A stretch of 11,790 bases of DNA from CAZYYO01 sp964650965 (GTDB lineage: Bacteria > Bacillota > Clostridia > Lachnospirales > Lachnospiraceae): the NCBI GenBank assembly GCA_964650965.1, contig CAZYYO010000069.1, forward strand, positions 1 to 11,790, written 5' to 3'. Positions 7,043-11,790 of the stretch are shown in pieces; position 1 is the first letter of the stretch; each line of letters starts with the position of its first letter. The notes beneath the pieces are model-generated. The model searched no databases. It saw only the letters and a program-made list of their open reading frames with translations, and had not been told where the DNA came from. Made by a program: the position numbers and the translations under genes.

Positions 7043-8494
7043 ATGAGTACAGATCGATATAGCAGCCCATTATCAGAGCGTTATGCCAGCAAGGAAATGC
7101 AGTATATTTTCTCACAGGATAAGAAATTCTCAACCTGGAGAAGACTGTGGATTGCTCTTGCAGAGACAGAGATGGAATTGGGATTAAGCCAGGATGGCAA
7201 GCCTGTGATTACACAGGATATGATTGATGAAATGAAATCTCATATTGAAGACATTAATTATGATGTTGCCATTAAGAGAGAAGCACAGGTTCGCCATGAT
7301 GTTATGAGTCATGTCTATGCTTATGGTCAGCAGTGTCCAAAAGCTGCACCAATCATTCACTTAGGAGCTACCTCCTGTTATGTTGGTGATAATACAGATG
7401 TTATTATTATGAGAGATGCACTCCTTCTTATTCGTAAGAAATTGGTAAATGTAATTGCAGAGCTGGCAGCTTTTGCCGATGCTAATAAGGACCTTCCTAC
7501 ACTGGCATTTACACATTTTCAGCCGGCACAGCCAACCACGGTTGGTAAGAGAGCTACCTTGTGGTTAAATGAATTTATGATGGATTTAGAAGACCTTGAT
7601 TTCGTTCTTTCTACCATGAAATTATTAGGTTCTAAAGGAACCACGGGAACCCAGGCAAGCTTCTTGGAATTATTCCAGGGCGACCATGATACCATCGATA
7701 AGATTGATCCAATGATTGCTGCCAAAATGGGATTTGACAGCTGTTACCCAGTAAGTGGACAGACCTATTCCCGTAAGTTAGATACCAGAGTATGTAATGT
7801 TTTAGCAGGAATTGCAGCCAGTGCCCATAAGATGAGTAATGATATTCGTCTGCTTCAGCATTTAAAGGAAGTGGAAGAGCCATTTGAGAAGAGCCAGATT
7901 GGAAGCTCTGCTATGGCATATAAGAGAAACCCAATGAGAAGTGAGCGAATTGCATCTCTTTCCCGTTACGTCATGATTGATGCGTTAAATCCAGCCATTA
8001 CATCAGCAACCCAGTGGTTCGAGAGAACCTTAGACGATTCTGCGAATAAGCGTCTGTCTGTTGCAGAAGGCTTCTTAGCAACCGATGGCGTGTTAGACCT
8101 TTGCTTAAATGTAGTAGATGGTCTTGTTGTATATCCCAAGGTTATTGAGAAGAGATTACGCAGCGAACTTCCATTTATGGCAACAGAGAATATTATGATG
8201 GATGCAGTGAAGAATGGCGGTAACCGCCAGGAACTTCATGAGAAGATTCGTCAGTTATCCATGGAAGCTGGTAAGACAGTTAAGGTGGAAGGAAAAGAGA
8301 ACAACCTTCTGGAGCTGATTGCAGCGGATGATGAATTCCCAATGTCATTAGAGGAATTAGAAGGAAGCATGAATCCGGCTTTATATGTGGGCCGCGCACC
8401 TCGCCAGGTTACCAAGTATTTAGAGGAGTTCGTTCAACCTGTGTTGGATGCTAATAAGGATATTCTTGGTGTGAAAGCACAGATTAATGTGTAA
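7043..8494 (+). CDS. purB: Adenylosuccinate lyase
   Basis: Removes fumarate from SAICAR to give AICAR and from adenylosuccinate to give AMP; a cytosolic homotetramer of the fumarase/aspartase superfamily. The 483-residue length and spacing fit the human-like class: His85 (RHDVMSH), the substrate loop HLGATSCYVGDNTD (106-119), general-acid His158 (THFQPAQPTT) and the flexible signature loop GSSAMAYKRNP (287-297) with catalytic Ser288/289 fall almost on the human positions as recalled. Within that loop the usual proline after Met is alanine (Ala292). AAGGAG at 7031-7036 sets the ATG. The 79-base gap after purF has no terminator; an isolated TATAAA at 7017-7022 lacks a -35. It therefore seems to be the last gene of the gpmI-purC-purF-purB transcript, ending at the hairpin 8527-8571. 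Confidence 0.97.
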   Translation: MSTDRYSSPLSERYASKEMQYIFSQDKKFSTWRRLWIALAETEMELGLSQDGKPVITQDMIDEMKSHIEDINYDVAIKREAQVRHDVMSHVYAYGQQCPKAAPIIHLGATSCYVGDNTDVIIMRDALLLIRKKLVNVIAELAAFADANKDLPTLAFTHFQPAQPTTVGKRATLWLNEFMMDLEDLDFVLSTMKLLGSKGTTGTQASFLELFQGDHDTIDKIDPMIAAKMGFDSCYPVSGQTYSRKLDTRVCNVLAGIAASAHKMSNDIRLLQHLKEVEEPFEKSQIGSSAMAYKRNPMRSERIASLSRYVMIDALNPAITSATQWFERTLDDSANKRLSVAEGFLATDGVLDLCLNVVDGLVVYPKVIEKRLRSELPFMATENIMMDAVKNGGNRQELHEKIRQLSMEAGKTVKVEGKENNLLELIAADDEFPMSLEELEGSMNPALYVGRAPRQVTKYLEEFVQPVLDANKDILGVKAQINV

Positions 8495-8522
8495 TTGCTT
8501 ATCTTTTATAGATGAATAAAAT
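8495..8522 (+). promoter_or_regulatory. Candidate promoter for eno, immediately after the purB stop
   Basis: TTGCTT (8495-8500) and TAAAAT (8517-8522) are separated by 16 bases. This predicts a start near 8528-8530, which is the first base pair of the downstream hairpin. Both boxes are partial matches in AT-rich DNA, so this is a moderate call. Confidence 0.5.
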
Positions 8523-8526
8523 GTAT

Positions 8527-8571
8527 AGAACCTTCAAATACTATGAAAAATGGTGTTTGGAGGTTCTTTTT
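8527..8571 (+). terminator. 18-bp hairpin with T-tract: purB terminator and/or eno leader switch
   Basis: Bases 8527-8544 pair continuously with 8550-8567 (18 pairs, three of them G-T wobbles) around a five-base GAAAA loop, followed by five T residues (8567-8571). This has the form of an intrinsic terminator for the purB transcript. The 3' arm also contains GGAGG (8559-8563), the only ribosome site for eno, and the T-tract ends two bases before the eno ATG. A transcript starting at the candidate promoter would begin with this hairpin. It could act as terminator, 5' stabiliser, translation block or attenuator, and these are not exclusive. Confidence 0.85.
8559..8563 (+). promoter_or_regulatory. 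Shine-Dalgarno of eno, inside the hairpin 3' arm
   Basis: GGAGG lies ten bases before the ATG at 8574 and is the only good ribosome site nearby, so it decides that start. The in-frame ATG at 8550 is within the hairpin, upstream of this site, and has no Shine-Dalgarno of its own. All five bases pair with 8531-8535 in the folded hairpin. Confidence 0.8.
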
Positions 8572-8573
8572 GT

Positions 8574-9989
8574 ATGAAAAATTATGAAATTACAGATGTG
8601 TACGCAAGAGAAATAATTGATTCCAGAGGGTATCCTACGGTAGAAGCAGAGGTTACCGTTAATGATTCCATTAAGGGCAGAGCTTCTGTGCCCAGTGGTG
8701 CATCTACCGGAAGCTACGAAGCGGTGGAGCTGCGGGATGGAAATATTCAGGAATTTCAGGAAATGGAGTCCAGTGAGCATGATAAGAACCATGATATTAT
8801 ATTGTCCAATCGATATCATGGCAAAGGCGTATTAGCAGCAATTACCAATGTAAATACCACTATTCGAGATGGGCTGGTGAGACATAGCGTGTTTATACAG
8901 GAACGCTTAGACTGTATGATGCGGGGAATGGACGGTACAAAGAATAAGGGAAATCTGGGAGCGAATGCAATTCTTGCAGTATCCCTTGCAATCGCACAAT
9001 GTGGGGCTAACTGCCTTGGAATCCCCCTATACCAGTATGTTGGCGGAATCAGTGGAAATCAGATGCCGGTTCCCATGATGAATATTATTAATGGTGGTGT
9101 TCATGCTAAGAATCATCTGGATTTTCAGGAATTTATGATAATGCCGGTAGGTGCTGCTAATTTTCGAGATGGACTTCGCATGGGAAGTGAGGTGTATCAT
9201 AGCCTTAAGAAGCTGTTAGAAGAGCAGGGAAAAAGCACCGCTGTTGGAGATGAAGGTGGATTTGCTCCAGATGTGGATGATGCATTTCAAGTATTTGAAT
9301 ATCTGGTAGAAGCTATTGAAATGGCTGGGTATGTACCTGGAAAGGACTTTGTATTCGCCATGGATGCAGCTGCCAGCGAATTGTATGAGGAGAACTCCGG
9401 AATGTATTATTTTCCTGGAGAAACCAGGGCGCTTCGGACGGAGCATCAGGATGTGAATATGTCCCAGCCGGAAACACCGGATATCATTCGTGACTGCGTT
9501 CTTCGTTCTACGGATGAAATGATTTCTTATTATGATAAGCTGTGTGAGAAATATCCCATTGTCTCTATTGAAGATGGTTTGCAGGAGGAGGACTGGGAAG
9601 GCTGGAAGAAATTAACCGCAACGCTGGGGAATAAAATACAGCTGGTGGGAGATGATTTGTTTGTTACCAATGAAGAACGGTTAAAGAAGGGAATTCTAGA
9701 GGGTGCTGCCAATAGTATATTAGTGAAGGTCAATCAAATAGGTACCTTATCCGAAGCATTAAGTGCTATTCGCGTAGCGAAAAGAGCTGGTTATACTACA
9801 GTAATGTCACATCGCTCTGGGGAGACCGAGGATACCAGCATTGCAGATCTTGCAGTTGCTATGAATTGCGGTCAGATTAAGACAGGGGCACCTGCCAGGG
9901 GGGAACGAACCTGTAAATATAATCGATTACTTCGTATTGAAGAGGAAATTGGAAAATTAGACAACTATCATTCTCCCTTTATAAGATAA
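8574..9989 (+). CDS. eno: Enolase (phosphopyruvate hydratase), long variant with two insertions
   Basis: Dehydrates 2-phosphoglycerate to phosphoenolpyruvate, a Mg-dependent cytosolic step following GpmI. From the ATG at 8574 it has 471 residues against about 430 for typical bacterial enolases. All expected active-site residues are visible: Ser44 in PSGASTG, His177 (NGGVHA), Glu186 (QEFM), Glu227 (GDEGGFAP), metal ligands Asp263, Glu333 (SIEDG) and Asp360 (VGDD), Lys385, His413-Arg414-Ser415 (SHRSGETED) and Lys436 (IKTG). The extra length lies in two places compared with the recalled E. coli protein: about 20 residues between ELRDG and GKGV (about 57-82) and about 25 residues between ASELY and the SIEDG strand (about 275-312). 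Codon use is much less biased than in pgk, tpiA or gdhA. Likely an active enolase; whether it is the main glycolytic one is unknown. No clear terminator follows. Confidence 0.93.
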   Translation: MKNYEITDVYAREIIDSRGYPTVEAEVTVNDSIKGRASVPSGASTGSYEAVELRDGNIQEFQEMESSEHDKNHDIILSNRYHGKGVLAAITNVNTTIRDGLVRHSVFIQERLDCMMRGMDGTKNKGNLGANAILAVSLAIAQCGANCLGIPLYQYVGGISGNQMPVPMMNIINGGVHAKNHLDFQEFMIMPVGAANFRDGLRMGSEVYHSLKKLLEEQGKSTAVGDEGGFAPDVDDAFQVFEYLVEAIEMAGYVPGKDFVFAMDAAASELYEENSGMYYFPGETRALRTEHQDVNMSQPETPDIIRDCVLRSTDEMISYYDKLCEKYPIVSIEDGLQEEDWEGWKKLTATLGNKIQLVGDDLFVTNEERLKKGILEGAANSILVKVNQIGTLSEALSAIRVAKRAGYTTVMSHRSGETEDTSIADLAVAMNCGQIKTGAPARGERTCKYNRLLRIEEEIGKLDNYHSPFIR

Positions 9990-10200
9990 AATGTGATGTA
10001 TTTTTATTAAATATACCAGAAATGGCAGAGAAAGTATATTACGGAAGGTTTTATATGGAGATGAAGGATTTATAATAAAATAATTCATATTTTGAAGAAT
10101 AATGCGTATTTTCCAGCTGAAATACCAATAAAATGAAAGAAATATAATTGAGAAAGTCAGATTTTCGAGAAAATTTATAAATTCTTCACAAAAAAACTCC

Positions 10201-10212
10201 CAATATATATTG
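10201..10212 (+). repeat. 12-bp perfect palindrome touching the gdhA -35 box
   Basis: CAATATATATTG is its own reverse complement, and its last three bases are the first three of the -35 hexamer TTGCGG. The placement suits an operator where a bound protein would meet RNA polymerase. AT-rich palindromes arise easily by chance in such DNA, so function is only inferred. Confidence 0.4.
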
Positions 10213-10238
10213 CGGAATGATTCTGGAAAGTATATAAT
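10210..10238 (+). promoter_or_regulatory. Promoter of gdhA
   Basis: TTGCGG (10210-10215) and a perfect TATAAT (10233-10238) are 17 bases apart, the ideal spacing, and predict a start near 10245 with a leader of about 50 bases. The -35 keeps the important TTG but is otherwise poor. Confidence 0.65.
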
Positions 10239-10246
10239 TATCTACA

Positions 10247-10267
10247 GGTTTTTTACAACGAAGAACC
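10247..10267 (+). promoter_or_regulatory. Weak hairpin at the predicted 5' end of gdhA mRNA
   Basis: GGTTTTT (10247-10253) pairs with AAGAACC (10261-10267), seven pairs including one wobble, around a seven-base loop. It begins about two bases after the predicted transcription start and leaves the ribosome site free. Few GC pairs make it marginally stable. Confidence 0.35.
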
Positions 10268-10282
10268 AGGAAAACACATTTT

Positions 10283-10288
10283 GGGAGG
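10283..10288 (+). promoter_or_regulatory. Ribosome site deciding the gdhA start
   Basis: GGGAGG ends seven bases before the ATG at 10296. The frame stays open upstream to a TTG at 10281, but using it would place the ribosome site inside the coding region, so the ATG is preferred. Confidence 0.9.
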
Positions 10289-10295
10289 AAAAAAG

Positions 10296-11648
10296 ATGAA
10301 GTTTAACAGTAGTTATTTACAGGGCGTATATGATGGCTTAGAAGCACGTAACGCAGAGCAGAAAGAATTTTTACAGGCAGCTGGTGAGGTTCTTGAGTCA
10401 TTAGAGCCAGTAGTAGCAGCAAACCCTAAGTTAGAAGAATTAGGAATTATTGAAAGAATCGTTGAGCCTGAAAGAATTATTATGTTCAGAGTATCATGGG
10501 TTGATGACAATGGTAAAGTACAGGTAAACAGAGGATATAGAGTACAGTTTAACTCTGCAATCGGACCTTACAAGGGTGGATTAAGATTACATCCTTCTGT
10601 TAACTTAAGTGTAATTAAATTCTTAGGATTCGAGCAAATCTTTAAGAACAGCTTAACCGGACTTCCAATTGGTGGTGGTAAGGGTGGTTCTGATTTTGAT
10701 CCTAAGGGCAAATCAGATAACGAAATCATGAAATTCTGCCAGAGCTTTATGACCGAGCTGAGCAAGCACATCGGTGCTGATACAGATGTTCCTGCTGGTG
10801 ACATTGGTGTAGGCGGAAGAGAAATCGGATATCTCTTTGGACAGTATAAGAGATTACGTAATGAATATACAGGTGTATTAACTGGAAAAGGACTTTCTTA
10901 TGGCGGTTCTCTTGCAAGAACAGAAGCTACCGGATATGGTGTATGCTATTATACAGAAGAAATGCTGAAATGTATGAAGCAGGATTCCTTCGCTGGAAAG
11001 ACGGTTGTTATCTCTGGTTCAGGAAATGTTGCAATCTATGCTACCCAGAAGGCTACACAGCTTGGTGGTAAAGTAGTTGCATTATCTGATTCTAATGGTT
11101 ATGTATATGATCCAGAAGGAATCAAGCTTGACGTTGTAAAACAGATTAAAGAAGTAGAACGTAAGAGAATTAAAGAATATGCAGAAAGAGTACCAGGAGC
11201 AACCTATACAGAGGGATGCAAGGGTATCTGGACCATTAAATGTGATATTGCACTTCCATGTGCTACACAGAACGAATTAGATGGAGATGCAGCAAAAGCA
11301 TTGGTTGCTAACGACGTTATGGCTGTTTCCGAAGGTGCTAATATGCCTTGTACCCCAGAAGCAGTTGCAGAATTCCAGAGTAAGGGTATCTTATTTGCAC
11401 CTGCAAAGGCAGCAAATGCAGGTGGTGTAGCTACATCAGCATTAGAAATGTCTCAGAATTCTATGAGATATTCCTGGACCTTCGAAGAGATGGATGCTAA
11501 GTTACATGATATTATGGTTAATATTTTCCATAACTCTTATGATGCAGCTAAGAAATATGGTTGTGAAGGTAACCTGGTAGCAGGTGCTAACATCGCTGGT
11601 TTTGAAAAAGTTGCTGATGCAATGATGGCACAGGGTGTTGCTTACTAA
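10296..11648 (+). CDS. gdhA: Glutamate dehydrogenase, NADP-type by sequence
   Basis: Interconverts 2-oxoglutarate plus ammonium and glutamate in the cytosol; the 450 residues match the hexameric bacterial family. The substrate domain shows Lys93 (GPYKGGLR), Lys117, Lys129 in GGGKGGSDFDPKG and catalytic Asp169 (PAGDIGVGGRE), each four positions after the Clostridium symbiosum enzyme's residues as recalled. The Rossmann domain has GSGNVA (241-246) followed by ALSDSNGY (262-269). C. symbiosum's NAD-specific enzyme has GFGNVA and a Gly-Pro-Asp there, whereas Ser-Asp-Ser resembles the NADP enzymes such as E. coli's. So an assimilatory, NADPH-using role is inferred. Its own promoter and the terminator at 11688 make it a single-gene unit. 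All 15 arginine codons are AGA (12) or CGT (3), pointing to high expression. Confidence 0.97.
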   Translation: MKFNSSYLQGVYDGLEARNAEQKEFLQAAGEVLESLEPVVAANPKLEELGIIERIVEPERIIMFRVSWVDDNGKVQVNRGYRVQFNSAIGPYKGGLRLHPSVNLSVIKFLGFEQIFKNSLTGLPIGGGKGGSDFDPKGKSDNEIMKFCQSFMTELSKHIGADTDVPAGDIGVGGREIGYLFGQYKRLRNEYTGVLTGKGLSYGGSLARTEATGYGVCYYTEEMLKCMKQDSFAGKTVVISGSGNVAIYATQKATQLGGKVVALSDSNGYVYDPEGIKLDVVKQIKEVERKRIKEYAERVPGATYTEGCKGIWTIKCDIALPCATQNELDGDAAKALVANDVMAVSEGANMPCTPEAVAEFQSKGILFAPAKAANAGGVATSALEMSQNSMRYSWTFEEMDAKLHDIMVNIFHNSYDAAKKYGCEGNLVAGANIAGFEKVADAMMAQGVAY

Positions 11649-11687
11649 GACAAGTAAGTAGCCTATGAATATTTGATGTAAAAAAAG

Positions 11688-11724
11688 AACACCTGGGACT
11701 TGTATTTGTCCCAGGTGTTTTTTT
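11688..11724 (+). terminator. Strong intrinsic terminator after gdhA
   Basis: A perfect 12-bp stem (11688-11699 with 11708-11719) with an eight-base loop runs into seven T residues (11718-11724). A run of A residues just upstream of the left arm could let it work in both directions, though no minus-strand gene is seen here. Confidence 0.95.
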
Positions 11725-11725
11725 G

Positions 11726-11754
11726 TTGCCATATTTTTCAACTTATGCTATAAT
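11726..11754 (+). promoter_or_regulatory. Near-consensus promoter of the next gene
   Basis: TTGCCA (11726-11731, five of six matches) and TATAAT (11749-11754) are exactly 17 bases apart, with an extended -10 TG at 11746-11747. The -35 begins one base after the gdhA terminator T-tract. The predicted start is near 11761. This is the best promoter in the window. Confidence 0.85.
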
Positions 11755-11760
11755 TACAAA

Positions 11761-11779
11761 AGTTGTGACGAAAACAACT
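11761..11779 (+). promoter_or_regulatory. Hairpin at the predicted 5' end of the next transcript
   Basis: AGTTGT (11761-11766) pairs with ACAACT (11774-11779), six pairs around the loop GACGAAA. It starts at the predicted first base of the mRNA and ends three bases before AGGAGGT. Confidence 0.55.
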
Positions 11780-11782
11780 GAT

Positions 11783-11789
11783 AGGAGGT
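11783..11789 (+). promoter_or_regulatory. Ribosome site of a gene starting beyond the window
   Basis: AGGAGGT, a near-perfect match to the 16S rRNA 3' end, lies at the window's edge downstream of a strong promoter. A start codon is expected within about ten bases past 11790; the product cannot be told from this sequence. Confidence 0.8.
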
Positions 11790-11790
11790 A

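Larger units (their letters stand above)
9990..10295 (+). other. AT-rich 306-base intergenic control region between eno and gdhA
   Basis: No gene is supported here; the longest small frame I traced (ATG at 10022, 17 codons) lacks a ribosome site. The first 150 bases show no clear terminator for eno. The second half holds dyads: ATTTTC and GAAAAT flanking a GA (10161-10174), the overlapping palindrome AATTTATAAATT (10172-10183), the palindrome CAATATATATTG (10201-10212), then the gdhA promoter, leader hairpin and ribosome site. Confidence 0.7.

Noticed and set aside
8550..8573. Enolase start at the ATG at 8550, adding eight residues
   Set aside because: This ATG is inside the hairpin, has no ribosome site before it, and the added residues have no match in the family; GGAGG before 8574 fits far better.
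10022..10075. Small 17-codon reading frame in the eno-gdhA spacer
   Set aside because: No Shine-Dalgarno sequence, no convincing promoter, and an unremarkable composition for chance AT-rich DNA.
10281..10295. gdhA start at the TTG at 10281
   Set aside because: Those codons contain the GGGAGG ribosome site that serves the ATG at 10296.
11641..11658. Inverted repeat CTTACT/AGTAAG over the gdhA stop codon
   Set aside because: Only six AT-rich pairs, no T-tract, and a far stronger terminator follows at 11688.

Overview
The window is a run of core-metabolism genes, all on the + strand, from a low-GC Gram-positive anaerobe. It most resembles a clostridial Lachnospiraceae-type genome. That is inferred from AGGAGG-type ribosome sites, AT-rich spacers, tight gene packing, a cofactor-independent phosphoglycerate mutase, a clostridial-style PurF with iron-sulfur cysteines, and an NADP-type glutamate dehydrogenase. 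No rRNA, tRNA, CRISPR array, insertion sequence, phage gene or minus-strand gene is supported.

Layout. 1-1664: the 3' two-thirds of pgk, then tpiA, closed by a strong intrinsic terminator. 1676-2916: a membrane-anchored Sel1-repeat protein with its own promoter and a palindromic leader. 2937-8494: gpmI followed by purC, purF and purB with no terminator or good promoter between them, so glycolysis and purine synthesis genes look co-transcribed. 8495-9989: an unusually long enolase. Its Shine-Dalgarno sequence is buried in an 18-bp hairpin that also looks like the purB terminator. 9990-10295: an AT-rich, gene-free control region. 10296-11648: gdhA, followed by a strong terminator. 11726-11790: a near-consensus promoter, leader hairpin and ribosome site of a gene that starts just past the window.

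Function. Pgk, TpiA, GpmI and enolase cover lower glycolysis from triose phosphates to phosphoenolpyruvate. PurF commits PRPP to purines using glutamine. PurC and PurB perform the aspartate-addition and fumarate-release pair, and PurB also acts in AMP synthesis. GdhA links 2-oxoglutarate and ammonia to glutamate.

I see no clearly new multi-gene system. The points most worth a second look are regulatory and structural: the eno hairpin over its own ribosome site, hairpins at the predicted 5' ends of four of five transcripts, the two insertions in enolase, and the gpmI-purCFB arrangement.
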